Below, one piece after another: positions 19,267 through 28,039 of a stretch of DNA of 64,000 bases. How positions within the stretch are numbered: position 1 is the first letter of the stretch; each line of letters opens with the position of its first letter. A program made the translations under genes and the position numbers. The notes under the pieces were generated by a model. That model ran no database searches. It was not told where the DNA came from and saw only the letters and a program-made list of their open reading frames with translations. The DNA comes from Clostridia bacterium (GTDB taxonomy: Bacteria; Bacillota; Clostridia; UMGS1883), in assembly GCA_017451505.1 (NCBI GenBank), contig JAFTOF010000005.1, positions 1 through 64,000 of the forward strand, in the 5' to 3' direction.

Positions 19267-19850
19267 AAATAATAGCCGCAACAAAAAATAAAAACAAGCT
19301 CAGAGAGTTTGGAGAAATTTTAAAGGGCTTTGATATTATAAGTCAGGAGGAAGCAGGCGTAGATATAGACGTAGAGGAAACAGGAACGACCTTTGAGGAA
19401 AACTCATATCTTAAAGCCAAGGCGATTTTTGATGCCACGGGGATTTGTGCTATTGCTGATGACAGCGGTTTGTGCGTGGATGCCTTGGGCGGAGAACCGG
19501 GAATATACAGTGCCCGTTACGGCGGAGAGGGACTTGACGATAAAGGAAGAACGGCACTTCTTCTTGAAAATATGCAAGATGTTCCCGATGACAAACGCAG
19601 TGCAAGATTTGTGTGCGTAATAACCCTTGTAAGTAGTGAAGGAATAATCACAGCAAGAGGCGAGTGCGAGGGAAAAATCGATTATTCACCCAAGGGTGAA
19701 AACGGTTTTGGTTATGACCCTGTATTCTTTGTAGAACAATTTGGTAAAACCATGGCAGAGGTTTCTCCCGAAGAAAAAAACGCCATCAGCCACAGAGGAA
19801 AAGCTCTCGAAATCTTCGCAGAAAAGCTTAATAAAAAGGAATATAATTAA
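19263..19850 (+). CDS. rdgB: XTP/dITP diphosphatase (RdgB/HAM1)
   Basis: A 195-residue nucleotide-pool sanitising enzyme that hydrolyses dITP, dXTP and XTP to monophosphates. The N-terminus MKIIAATKNKNKLREFGEIL is the substrate loop, ADDSGLCVDALGG carries the catalytic Asp pair, and GFGYDPVFF follows near residue 150. It overlaps yqxD by 4 bp (ATGA). Its stop codon lies inside the 5' arm of an imperfect hairpin that follows directly. Confidence 0.95.
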   Translation: MKIIAATKNKNKLREFGEILKGFDIISQEEAGVDIDVEETGTTFEENSYLKAKAIFDATGICAIADDSGLCVDALGGEPGIYSARYGGEGLDDKGRTALLLENMQDVPDDKRSARFVCVITLVSSEGIITARGECEGKIDYSPKGENGFGYDPVFFVEQFGKTMAEVSPEEKNAISHRGKALEIFAEKLNKKEYN

Positions 19851-19886
19851 CACAAGGTGCCACTACAAAGTGACACCCTGTGTTAA
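19847..19886 (+). other. Imperfect hairpin at rdgB stop
   Basis: TTAACACA at 19847-19854, GGTG at 19856-19859 and CACT at 19861-19864 pair with AGTG, CACC and TGTGTTAA ending at 19886, with two single mismatches and an ACAA loop. It could end the rdgB transcript or protect its 3' end. There is no U-run after it, so it is not a textbook terminator. Confidence 0.6.
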
Positions 19887-19902
19887 ATTCTATGGTCAAG
19901 GA

Positions 19903-20048
19903 GGACATGTGCCTCCGCAGACCATTCCTTGCGGAGTTGCGAGTCGCATCGCTATGCGATGCACGACGGCGCGAGCGAACAACTCCGAAAACCTCGAAAG
20001 AAAACGGTGGAATCACCTTTTCTTTCGAAAGCAAAGCTTTGCTTTGCG
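19903..20048. repeat. Cluster of nested hairpins in a locally GC-rich spacer
   Basis: Seen directly: CTCCGCA (19913) with TGCGGAG (19930); CGGAGTTG (19932) with CAACTCCG (19980), enclosing GCATCGC-TAT-GCGATGC (19946-19962); TCGAAAGAAAA (19994) plus GGTG pairing with CACC plus TTTTCTTTCGA (to 20028); and the perfect 18-bp palindrome AAAGCAAAGCTTTGCTTT (20028-20045). The first two share bases and could exclude each other. The middle part is richer in G+C than its surroundings. It sits between the convergent rdgB and the Cys-rich minus-strand gene. It could be a dispersed repeat, a structured RNA or a bidirectional end signal. Confidence 0.7.
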
Positions 20049-20051
20049 TCT

Positions 20052-20180
20052 TTAGCAGCCGCAACCGCAACCGTTGTCATTGTTACCATTACCGCAGATG
20101 CAGTTAAGGATAACTACGATAACGATAATCCAGAGAATCCATTCGCAACCACAGCCATTATTGTTATTTCCAAAGCACAT
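20052..20180 (-). CDS. 42-residue Cys-rich single-span microprotein
   Basis: A small minus-strand gene: ATG at 20180-20178, TAA at 20054-20052, preceded by AAAGGAGCT with good spacing. The product starts MCFGNNNNGCGCEW, then has a hydrophobic span ILWIIVIVVILN, then CICGNGNNDNGCGCGC. It thus has Cys-Gly repeats on both sides of one membrane helix. I do not recognise the family. It resembles in style small glycine/cysteine-rich sporulation membrane peptides of Bacillus such as the YjcZ group, which is only an analogy. The ends could bind metal or form disulfides. The strong ribosome site and composition argue for a real gene. Confidence 0.65.
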   Translation of the reverse strand: MCFGNNNNGCGCEWILWIIVIVVILNCICGNGNNDNGCGCGC

Positions 20181-20344
20181 AAAAAGTAGCTCCTTTCAAT
20201 TTTGAAAATCAATCTATATTAAGTAGGTCGCCCTACAATATTAATCTATGAACAAAGCTTCGAAAATGTTTATGAATTTTGTGATAATTCCAAAAAATCG
20301 GGCAACAATAGGTGTATATTCCAATATAGAAAGGATTTTGAAAA

Positions 20345-20638
20345 ATGAAAAAGCTAATTTGTATGATGGCTGCGGTAATGCTTCTCTTTACTGCATGCGG
20401 AAACAACGATGCAAATGACGACACTAATAACGGTGTAGTACAGGACGGAGACGGAATCATCGAGGATGATCGTGAAAACAGCGTTGCAGATGATATGGCA
20501 GACGGTGCAAATGACATGGTAGACGGTGCAACCGATGCTATGGATGATGCAGCAAACGGCGTGGAAAATGCTGTTGATGATATGACAGACAGCAACAAGA
20601 CAGATAATAATAACAATAATAAAGACAACAACAAATAA
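20345..20638 (+). CDS. Small Asp/Asn-rich lipoprotein
   Basis: A 97-residue protein with a lipoprotein signal peptide MKKLICMMAAVMLLFTAC and lipobox LFTAC (Cys18). The mature part is highly acidic, with quasi-repeats such as VADDMADGANDMVDGATDAM and DDAANGVENAVDDMTD, and ends in an Asn/Lys run. This heptad-like pattern suggests an amphipathic helix on a flexible tail at the outer membrane face. No enzyme motif is seen. The ribosome site AAAGG lies 7-8 nt upstream. The function is unknown. Confidence 0.8.
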   Translation: MKKLICMMAAVMLLFTACGNNDANDDTNNGVVQDGDGIIEDDRENSVADDMADGANDMVDGATDAMDDAANGVENAVDDMTDSNKTDNNNNNKDNNK

Positions 20639-20682
20639 CATTCGGGGATTTATATCCCCATACATAGATTGGAGGAATACAG

Positions 20683-21939
20683 TTGGACAGAATTGAGCTG
20701 AAAAAGGGTATAAATCTGTATACCTTAAAGGATGACAAGTTTAAGTCCTTCAGAGCGTGTGTGCTTTTGCACCGGCCCCTTAGTCGGGAAGAGGTAACTT
20801 TAAATACTCTTTTAACTGCAACCATGCGTATGCAAAGCAAGAATTTTCCTTCCGCACGTGAAATTTCAGAGGAACTGGAAAACCTTTACGGTGGAGAAAT
20901 GATTGCAAGAGCGAGCAAGTACGGCGAAAGACACATAATTAAATTGGGTGTCCAGTCCGTCAGCGATAACGCTTTGGGAGAGAAGGGAAACTTCAAAAGA
21001 GCAATGAAGCTTCTTTATGATTTGGTCCTAAACAGCGGAACAGGCGAGGGATTTTCGGAAGATGTAGTAAGAATAGAAAAGAAAAATATTGCAGATTCCA
21101 TTTCAGCACAGAAAAATGACAAAAGAGGCTACAGTGTTTTAAGGCTTCAGGAGGAGATGTGTAAGGGCGAGCCATATGGCGTTAATCCTATGGGATATAT
21201 AGAGGACTTGGAGAGAATAGACACAAACGAGCTTTATGCTCATTATAAAAAGGTACTTTGTGAAAGCCGCATTGATATTTTCTTTACAGGTAATTTTGAT
21301 GAGGAGGAAGCAAAGCTTGCAGCCTCTCAGTTTGCCGAAAATCTTAATGAGCGTGAAATACCACCAATAAAAGAAGTGCATAAAGAAGTAAAAGGTGAAG
21401 TAAGAAGCGTAAGCGATAAAATGGACGTGACCCAAGGTAAGCTTTGCATGGGGTTTCGGTGCAGGGAGGGCTTAGGCCGCGAGGACTATGCCAAAACCGT
21501 TGTGTATAACTGTATGTTCGGCGGCAGTGCCGTAAGTAAGCTCTTTAACAATGTGCGTGAAAAGCTCAGCCTTTGCTACTACGTCGGAAGCTCTGTTGAC
21601 CGACTCAAGGAAATTATGATTGTACGCAGTGGCGTAGAATTTGAAAATTTCAAGACTGCTTATGATGAAATTATGAATCAGCAGGAAATGATGGAAAACG
21701 GGGATTTTACAGAGGAAGAAATCGAATTTGCAAAAAAACAGCTTACCTCTGCATACGAAGCTAATATTGACAGCATCGCCTCTATGGAGGAATATTATAT
21801 GATGCAGCTTCTTTTGGAAACCGATATTTCCATACCCGAGATGGTTGACATGGTAAATAAGGTAACTCGGGAGGACATCATCTTTGTTGCAAAAGGGATG
21901 AGGCTTGACACAGTATATTATATGGAGGGGGAAGCGTAA
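20683..21939 (+). CDS. yfmF: M16 family peptidase-like protein (YfmF type)
   Basis: A 418-residue protein of the insulinase/M16 fold that lacks the HxxEH zinc motif in its N-terminal half, as the YfmF subunit does. It has the typical RASKYGERHIIKLGVQSVSD and late VGSSVDRLKEIMIVRSGVE segments. It pairs with the HxxEH-containing protein encoded just downstream. YfmF/YfmH pairs are annotated as linked to EF-P modification in Bacillus. TTG 20683 is the start, 7 nt after GGAGG at 20671-20675. Confidence 0.85.
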   Translation: MDRIELKKGINLYTLKDDKFKSFRACVLLHRPLSREEVTLNTLLTATMRMQSKNFPSAREISEELENLYGGEMIARASKYGERHIIKLGVQSVSDNALGEKGNFKRAMKLLYDLVLNSGTGEGFSEDVVRIEKKNIADSISAQKNDKRGYSVLRLQEEMCKGEPYGVNPMGYIEDLERIDTNELYAHYKKVLCESRIDIFFTGNFDEEEAKLAASQFAENLNEREIPPIKEVHKEVKGEVRSVSDKMDVTQGKLCMGFRCREGLGREDYAKTVVYNCMFGGSAVSKLFNNVREKLSLCYYVGSSVDRLKEIMIVRSGVEFENFKTAYDEIMNQQEMMENGDFTEEEIEFAKKQLTSAYEANIDSIASMEEYYMMQLLLETDISIPEMVDMVNKVTREDIIFVAKGMRLDTVYYMEGEA

Positions 21940-21940
21940 T

Positions 21941-23233
21941 ATGGAATTTACACGTAAACACTACGACAGTTTGAATGAAACGATATATTCTGCTACCCAC
22001 GAAAGCGGACTTAAGGTTATACTTATAAAAAAAGAAGGCTTTAAGAAAAACTACGCTACTTTCAGCACTAAATATGGCTCCATAAATACACAGTTTGTAG
22101 TTCCGGGAGAAAATGAGGTTACATGTGTTACCCCCGGTATAGCACATTTTCTGGAGCATAAGGTTTTTGAACAACCCGACGGCAGTAATGCCTTTAACGA
22201 TTTTTCAAAGTACGGAGCAAATGCCAATGCTTTTACAAGCTTTGGGGTGACAAACTATCTTTTCAGCTGTACCGATTACTTCTTTGAAAATCTCGAAATT
22301 TTATTAAACTTTGTACAAACTCCTTATTTCACGGAAGAAAATGTGGAAAAGGAAAAAGGCATTATAGCACAGGAAATTAAAATGTATAAGGATGACCCGG
22401 AGCAGACATGTATGTACAACTGCCTTGAGGCAATGTACGAAAAGCATCCTGTACGAATAAACATAGCAGGCGACGTGGAGGACATCATGAAAACCACCCC
22501 CGAGCTTCTTTATAAGTGCTATAAGACCTTTTATCATCCCTCAAATATGGCATTAATCTGCGTGGGGAATATAGATGAGGATAAGCTTTGGGAATGTGTT
22601 GAAAAGAATATTAAGCCCGTACCCTCGCAGGAAAAGATAACACAGGTATTCCCTACTGAGGGAAAGAACGTGTACAAAAGCCGTATTGAGGCGGAATTTG
22701 ATATTCCCACACCAATGTTTATGATTGGATTTAAGGATAATGCCACGGGCGGATGCAGTGATGAAATTCTTAAAAGAGAGGTTCTCACAACCTGTCTTCT
22801 CCGCACTCTTTTCGGCAGAAGCAGTTCGTTTTATGAAAAGCTTTATGAGGAGGGCATAATAAATAAAACCTTCTCAGCTTTTTACGAATATGAGGAAAGC
22901 TGCGGATATGCGGCGTTTTTCGGTGAGTCGGAGAAAATAGATGAAGTAAAGGGCAGAATCTTTGAAACTGTAAAAGCTGCAAAGGATTATGGCATAGATA
23001 AGGAAAGCTTTGAAAGGGCGAAGAAAGTTCTTTGCGGACAGTTTATGGCAATTCTTGACAAGGTGGAAAGCCTTGGCAACGAGTATATGATGGCATATCA
23101 CAAGGGCGTAAATCTTTTTGAATATGCCGATGTATGCAAAGCTCTTACCGTAGAAGATGCACAAAAGAGAATAGATGAACTCTTTAACGAGTCCCAGTGT
23201 GCAGTTTCGGCGGTTTTCCCTAAGAAGGAGTGA
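21941..23233 (+). CDS. yfmH: M16 family zinc metallopeptidase (YfmH type)
   Basis: A 430-residue M16 peptidase with the inverted zinc motif HFLEH (His69, Glu72, His73) and a later conserved Glu in IIAQEIKMYKDDPE. It probably forms a heterodimer with the preceding inactive-type subunit, as in other two-subunit M16 proteases. An in-frame upstream start at 21905 would overlap the preceding gene; GGAGGGGGAA at 21924-21933 favours ATG 21941. It ends 4 bp before the lgt start. Confidence 0.9.
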   Translation: MEFTRKHYDSLNETIYSATHESGLKVILIKKEGFKKNYATFSTKYGSINTQFVVPGENEVTCVTPGIAHFLEHKVFEQPDGSNAFNDFSKYGANANAFTSFGVTNYLFSCTDYFFENLEILLNFVQTPYFTEENVEKEKGIIAQEIKMYKDDPEQTCMYNCLEAMYEKHPVRINIAGDVEDIMKTTPELLYKCYKTFYHPSNMALICVGNIDEDKLWECVEKNIKPVPSQEKITQVFPTEGKNVYKSRIEAEFDIPTPMFMIGFKDNATGGCSDEILKREVLTTCLLRTLFGRSSSFYEKLYEEGIINKTFSAFYEYEESCGYAAFFGESEKIDEVKGRIFETVKAAKDYGIDKESFERAKKVLCGQFMAILDKVESLGNEYMMAYHKGVNLFEYADVCKALTVEDAQKRIDELFNESQCAVSAVFPKKE

Positions 23234-23237
23234 AAAC

Positions 23238-24023
23238 ATGAATAATATATCTTTTCCGAGGTTAGGCTTAAGCTTTGATATAAATCCCGTTGCAATAAAG
23301 CTCCCCTATTTCGGGGGAGTTCACTGGTACGGAGTCATTATTGCAGCAGGAATCATTCTTGCCCTGTGCTACTGCGTAAGGGTAGCACAGAGGGAGGGAG
23401 TCCCCTCCGATAATGTGTACGATACCCTTATTTACTCGCTCCCTGTGGCAATAGTTTGTGCAAGGCTTTATTACGTGATTTTCTCGTGGGAGAAATACAA
23501 AGACAGCCTTCTCGACATATTAAAAATATGGGAGGGCGGACTTGCCATATACGGAGGAATTATAGGTGCCATAATCGCGGGGGTTACATATTTCAAAATT
23601 AAAAAGCTGGGAATCCTTAAAATGTGTGACATCTGCTGCCTTGGCCTTATTATCGGACAAATCGTGGGAAGGTGGGGCAATTTTGTTAATGCTGAGGCTT
23701 TCGGTGGCTACTGCGGACATATATGGGGAATGAGCATAAACGGAGGAATGAGTGTGCATCCCGCATTCCTCTATGAATCCTTATGGAATCTAATTGGATT
23801 TATAATTCTTTCGAGGCTTCATAAGAAAAGACCTTTTTACGGATTTACTTTCTTTTCATATTTAACATGGTACGGAACAGGCAGATTCTTTATTGAGGGA
23901 CTCAGGACGGATAGCCTTTATATAGGTCCCTTGCGTGTTTCACAGATTGTGGCACTTTTATGTGTGATAACGGGAATAACCGTGCTTAGTTACTTATCCG
24001 CAAAAAACAAAACCAAGAAATAG
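23238..24023 (+). CDS. lgt: Prolipoprotein diacylglyceryl transferase
   Basis: A 261-residue membrane enzyme that transfers diacylglycerol from phosphatidylglycerol to the lipobox cysteine of prolipoproteins. It has about seven hydrophobic helices and the Lgt signature GRWGNFVNAEAFG (about residue 140), with the HxxG-like periplasmic segments before it. AGAAGGAG at 23223-23230 selects ATG 23238; an earlier in-frame start lies within yfmH. Substrates in this window include the lipoproteins encoded at 20345 and 56800. Confidence 0.95.
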   Translation: MNNISFPRLGLSFDINPVAIKLPYFGGVHWYGVIIAAGIILALCYCVRVAQREGVPSDNVYDTLIYSLPVAIVCARLYYVIFSWEKYKDSLLDILKIWEGGLAIYGGIIGAIIAGVTYFKIKKLGILKMCDICCLGLIIGQIVGRWGNFVNAEAFGGYCGHIWGMSINGGMSVHPAFLYESLWNLIGFIILSRLHKKRPFYGFTFFSYLTWYGTGRFFIEGLRTDSLYIGPLRVSQIVALLCVITGITVLSYLSAKNKTKK

Positions 24024-24068
24024 TTGGGGATTTTGACGGAATAATGTCAATTATTAAAAAATAACCTA

Positions 24069-24097
24069 TTGACTTATTTCCCCTTTCAAGGTAAAAT
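24069..24097 (+). promoter_or_regulatory. SigA-type promoter of the SLH gene
   Basis: TTGACT at 24069-24074, 17-nt spacer, TAAAAT at 24092-24097, about 46 nt before the start codon. The upstream gene ends at 24023, so the SLH gene is probably transcribed alone. Confidence 0.75.
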
Positions 24098-24143
24098 AAA
24101 ATTACAACTCATATAAACACATTTGATACAAAGGAGAGATATT

Positions 24144-26900
24144 ATGAGAAGTTTAAAAAGAATTGTCACTACACTTCTTGCACTTGTGATGATACTTACA
24201 TGTGTAGGCATTCCCACATTTGCGGCAGATTTCAGTGATATTACAGATCAGAAGGTGTCCGAGGCAGTAAATAAACTTGTAGCACATGGCATTATTACAG
24301 GCTACGAGGACGGCACCTTCAGACCCGACAATCAGATTACAAGAGCGGAGTTTGCCGCTATTGTAACAAGGATGAAAGGCGTTGAAAATAATTTCGGTCC
24401 CGACGCTGTTACAGGGTTTTCCGATCTTGACAATGATACATCCCGTGCATGGGCACGTCCCTATGTAAAGGCTGCTGTTGACCTCAAGATTATTAATGGA
24501 TTTGAAGATGGTACATTCAGAGCTGGCGAGCCTGTTACATATGAGCAGGCTGTTAAGATGCTTGTTTGTGCTGTTGGATATGAGGTCGTTGCACAGAGCG
24601 AGCTTAATAGGATTAAGGTTACCAATCCTAATGCAACATGGTCGGCAGGATATATTTCAGCAGCCGTTAAGCATGGTATTACCAAAAATGCTTATACAGC
24701 TCAGGTTACACAGCCTGCCTCCCGTGGAGTAGTTGCAGTTATTACGAGTAACTCCCTTGAAGTGCCTAAATTACAGGTGGATGAAAACGGTAACTATGTC
24801 CTTCCCGAAGAAGGGGAGCAGGAAACCGAAAGTAATATAAAAACAATCATAGGCACAGTAACTGGAACCTTTTATACAGGACTTTCCGACGATGAAACCG
24901 GACTTCAGGAAGATGAAATAGCAATTGATGCTAACAAGGATGAGTACGACGGTAATTATACTATAAACAGAGATTATTTTGAAACAATAGACCTTGATAA
25001 TCTTATTGGAAGAAAGGTAACTGCCTACTATGATAGTCTCGAAGGTGAGATTACAAAAATTGATATAAGCTCTTCTTCATCTGAGTATATTGAGGAGAGT
25101 AGTATTGACAGTATTGATGGAACGGTCATAAGGTTTGAAAAATCAAACGGTTCTATGGCTACCGAGGACATGAGTGAATTTATCCTTATAGTTAACGGTA
25201 AGTATGTTGACAGTTATAATTTCAAGGATAACTTTAAAAATGGTAGAATCGAGTTGTTCAATTCCACACAGGGAAGAATTGCTAAGGTAGAAAGCTATCA
25301 TGTATTTGTTGTCAGCAATTATGACAGAGAAAATGCCAAATTCTTCATGAAGTACGGTGCCAAATATAAAAACAATAATTATTATGAGTTCCCTGCGCAC
25401 GATAGCAAAAAACCCGTGTTGTATGTTAAGGGCTCAGGTGGTTCCAAATATGATAAAATAGCATTTAGTTCACTCACTCTTTCGACTTATGACGTAATAA
25501 ATTATCTTGAATCTCCCGATGGAACAGCGGGCGATCCTGTTCGTAAGATGTACGTGACAAAAGGGGCTAAGCAGGGCAAGGTAACTTCAAGCTACGACGA
25601 ACCGAGAAAAGTAGAACTTGACGGAAATGTTATGTATCTTACGCAGCAGTATGCAACGTTTGGAGGAAATACTACAGATCCGAAAGCTCCGTTTGAAGTT
25701 TCAGACAAATATTCCTACTACCTTGATTGCACAGGTCAAGTAGCTGCGGTTAAGTATGTTCCCACAAATTCTACAGGTAATTGGGAATATGGATATCTGG
25801 TAGAAGCAGACTACAGGACAGAGCAGGTGGGCATAGTAACAACTTCCGGAAGTTATAAAGCATTTACGCTCAGGAGCACAGTGGATGTCGATGGTACTCC
25901 TACTCCTTCCGAGGATGTTTTCACAGCACTTAGCAGCTCTTCAACAACAGCAAATGCAGCAATAAAAAGTATCCTGACAGAAACAACAACCGGCGGGTAC
26001 GCACAACCCGTTAGATATTCCGTTTCAGGGGGCAAAATTGAGGCTATTGATACTGTTGCAACAGGTGGAAACGGTGGATTTACCTATGATGGTGTAGTAA
26101 GTGGAAAGGCAAGTTCTTCTCAAAACCGAGTAACCTCAGGAGGACAAAATTTTGTTGTGTCTTCTTCAACCGTAGTTATTTATGCTCCTACTGATAGGTT
26201 AAAGACCGATAAATATGTGGGAACAAATCCAAGCACCGCATTTAAGGTAGCTGGCAATAGTTATGTTGATGTATTTGCAGTAGATTCTTCAACTAAGACT
26301 GCAGGTATGGTTGTTGTGTACGGCGATAATCCTCTTCACAAGTTCCTTGGCTCATCTCCCTACATGTTTGTAACAAGAATTATCAGTGGCGGAGAAAAAC
26401 TTGAGGGCTATGTAAAAGGAAAATCATCAACCGATACAGTTAATGTTTCCAAAGACGATTTTGAAACGGATATTGACAGCAATACAAATCTTGTAGCTGT
26501 TGCAGATGTCGGAGAGGGCGACGTAATTCGTTATATCACAGATATATCAGGTGAAATTATAGCAATAGAGATGGTATACGATGCAAGTAACCAAGCAAAA
26601 CTTCTCTTAGCAGGTACCGCAGACACTCATAAAGATGAAGATGGTTCAGTCCTTGACATTAGAATCGGTACTGTTGACATGAAGAGCAACGATACCATTA
26701 CCCTTGACTATTCTTCTACAACAAGAACGTATACAACAGGCGGTACAACTGTGTTTAAGCTTTCTAATGGTGTTCCTGTGACAACAACTATTGATGAGGT
26801 TTATGCTGACGATGATATGGGATATAGTGAGGTTATTGTTATATCAAGTAATGTATCAAACGCAGAAACGAAGGCAAATGTAATCTACGTTTTAAAATAA
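24144..26900 (+). CDS. SLH-domain cell-surface protein
   Basis: A 918-residue secreted protein. A signal peptide (residues 1-27, cut near TFA-AD) is followed by SLH repeats at about 29-77 (GYEDGTFRPDNQITRAEFAA) and 91-143 (GFEDGTFRAGEP), and a more diverged third at about 152-203. These bind pyruvylated secondary wall polymer. The remaining 700 residues are β-rich, with many Ser/Thr/Gly and short repeated VD/TDG-type turns, and I recognise no catalytic domain. AAAGGAGAG at 24130-24138 gives ATG 24144. It has its own promoter and terminator, as expected for an abundant surface-layer protein. Confidence 0.9.
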   Translation: MRSLKRIVTTLLALVMILTCVGIPTFAADFSDITDQKVSEAVNKLVAHGIITGYEDGTFRPDNQITRAEFAAIVTRMKGVENNFGPDAVTGFSDLDNDTSRAWARPYVKAAVDLKIINGFEDGTFRAGEPVTYEQAVKMLVCAVGYEVVAQSELNRIKVTNPNATWSAGYISAAVKHGITKNAYTAQVTQPASRGVVAVITSNSLEVPKLQVDENGNYVLPEEGEQETESNIKTIIGTVTGTFYTGLSDDETGLQEDEIAIDANKDEYDGNYTINRDYFETIDLDNLIGRKVTAYYDSLEGEITKIDISSSSSEYIEESSIDSIDGTVIRFEKSNGSMATEDMSEFILIVNGKYVDSYNFKDNFKNGRIELFNSTQGRIAKVESYHVFVVSNYDRENAKFFMKYGAKYKNNNYYEFPAHDSKKPVLYVKGSGGSKYDKIAFSSLTLSTYDVINYLESPDGTAGDPVRKMYVTKGAKQGKVTSSYDEPRKVELDGNVMYLTQQYATFGGNTTDPKAPFEVSDKYSYYLDCTGQVAAVKYVPTNSTGNWEYGYLVEADYRTEQVGIVTTSGSYKAFTLRSTVDVDGTPTPSEDVFTALSSSSTTANAAIKSILTETTTGGYAQPVRYSVSGGKIEAIDTVATGGNGGFTYDGVVSGKASSSQNRVTSGGQNFVVSSSTVVIYAPTDRLKTDKYVGTNPSTAFKVAGNSYVDVFAVDSSTKTAGMVVVYGDNPLHKFLGSSPYMFVTRIISGGEKLEGYVKGKSSTDTVNVSKDDFETDIDSNTNLVAVADVGEGDVIRYITDISGEIIAIEMVYDASNQAKLLLAGTADTHKDEDGSVLDIRIGTVDMKSNDTITLDYSSTTRTYTTGGTTVFKLSNGVPVTTTIDEVYADDDMGYSEVIVISSNVSNAETKANVIYVLK

Positions 26901-26910
26901 ATAACATTTT

Positions 26911-26952
26911 TTCAAGGTAAAGAGTAAAAGCTCTTTACCTTGAATTTTTTTT
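26911..26952 (+). terminator. Intrinsic terminator after SLH gene
   Basis: TTCAAGGTAAAGAG pairs with CTCTTTACCTTGAA around a TAAAAG loop, followed by a run of T. It is a strong Rho-independent terminator. Confidence 0.9.
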
Positions 26953-26992
26953 GTGGTAAAATGGTTATATTAGATTTAAAAAGGTGATTAAA

Positions 26993-28039
26993 ATGCAAAG
27001 GCGTATTTCAAAACAAATAAATGTAGGCGGTGTGCTTATCGGCGGAAATGCCCCCATAAGCGTACAGTCAATGTGTAATACCGATACGCGTGATATAGCG
27101 GCAACGGTAACGCAAATTAACGCACTTAAAGAAGCAGGGTGTGACATAGTACGCCTTGCAGTACTTGATATTGAGGCGGCAAAGGCAATTTCTGAAATTA
27201 AAAAACAGGTGGAAATCCCCCTTGTAGCCGACATTCATTTTGATTATCGCCTTGCAATAGAATGTGCAAAGGGCGGCGTGGACAAAATTCGCATTAACCC
27301 CGGTAATATCGGTTCGCCCGACCGTGTGCGTGTTGTTGCCGACGAATGTGGAAGCCGTAATATTCCCATACGCATTGGCGTAAATGGTGGCTCCCTTGAA
27401 AAAGAGCTTCTGGAAAAATACAAATCACCTACACCCGACGCACTGTGCGAAAGTGCAATGGGGCATATAAAGCTTTTGGAGGACTGCGGATTTTACGATA
27501 TTGCCCTCTCCATAAAATCAAGTAACGTTCTTTCAACCGTTCAGGCATACCGAAAGATAGCAGATATGATAGACTACCCATTACATATCGGTGTAACCGA
27601 GGCAGGGACAGAGTACGGCGGCGTAGTTAAAAACAGTATCGGGATAGGAAGCCTTCTTCTTGACGGAATCGGTGATACCCTCCGTGTTTCATTGACAGCA
27701 CCGCCTGTGCGTGAGGTTACGGCAGGTATAGAAATACTTAAAGCTCTGGGATTAAGGGGAGGTGCACGCCTTGTAAGCTGTCCCACCTGTGGCAGATGCC
27801 GTGTAAATATGATTCCCATAGCAGACGAAATAACTCAGCGTATTGCAAAAGTTGACAAGGACATAACCGTAGCCGTAATGGGATGTGCAGTGAACGGTCC
27901 GGGCGAGGCAAGGGAGGCCGACATCGGTATTGCCTGCGGAGTGGGCGAGGCCCTGATGTTCAGGCATGGCGAAACTCTGCGGAAAATCCCCATAGAAAAT
28001 GCAGCAGATGAGCTTATGAAGGAAATAGAGGAATTGTGA
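26993..28039 (+). CDS. ispG: 4-hydroxy-3-methylbut-2-en-1-yl diphosphate synthase
   Basis: A 348-residue IspG/GcpE, the [4Fe-4S] enzyme of the MEP isoprenoid route that reduces MEcPP to HMBPP. The N-terminus gives the (βα)8 barrel (VQSMCNTDTRDIAATVTQIN). The cluster ligands are C-x2-C in LVSCPTCGRCRVN and the Cys of MGCAVNGPGEA, with the conserved Glu after it. AAGGTG at 26982-26986 supports ATG 26993 over GTG 26984. Its stop overlaps the polC start by one base. Confidence 0.95.
   Translation: MQRRISKQINVGGVLIGGNAPISVQSMCNTDTRDIAATVTQINALKEAGCDIVRLAVLDIEAAKAISEIKKQVEIPLVADIHFDYRLAIECAKGGVDKIRINPGNIGSPDRVRVVADECGSRNIPIRIGVNGGSLEKELLEKYKSPTPDALCESAMGHIKLLEDCGFYDIALSIKSSNVLSTVQAYRKIADMIDYPLHIGVTEAGTEYGGVVKNSIGIGSLLLDGIGDTLRVSLTAPPVREVTAGIEILKALGLRGGARLVSCPTCGRCRVNMIPIADEITQRIAKVDKDITVAVMGCAVNGPGEAREADIGIACGVGEALMFRHGETLRKIPIENAADELMKEIEEL

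Noticed and set aside
20100-20189. Plus-strand frame over the Cys-rich gene
   Set aside because: The + strand frame has no ribosome site, while the minus-strand frame has AAAGGAGCT, a hydrophobic span and symmetrical Cys-Gly ends.
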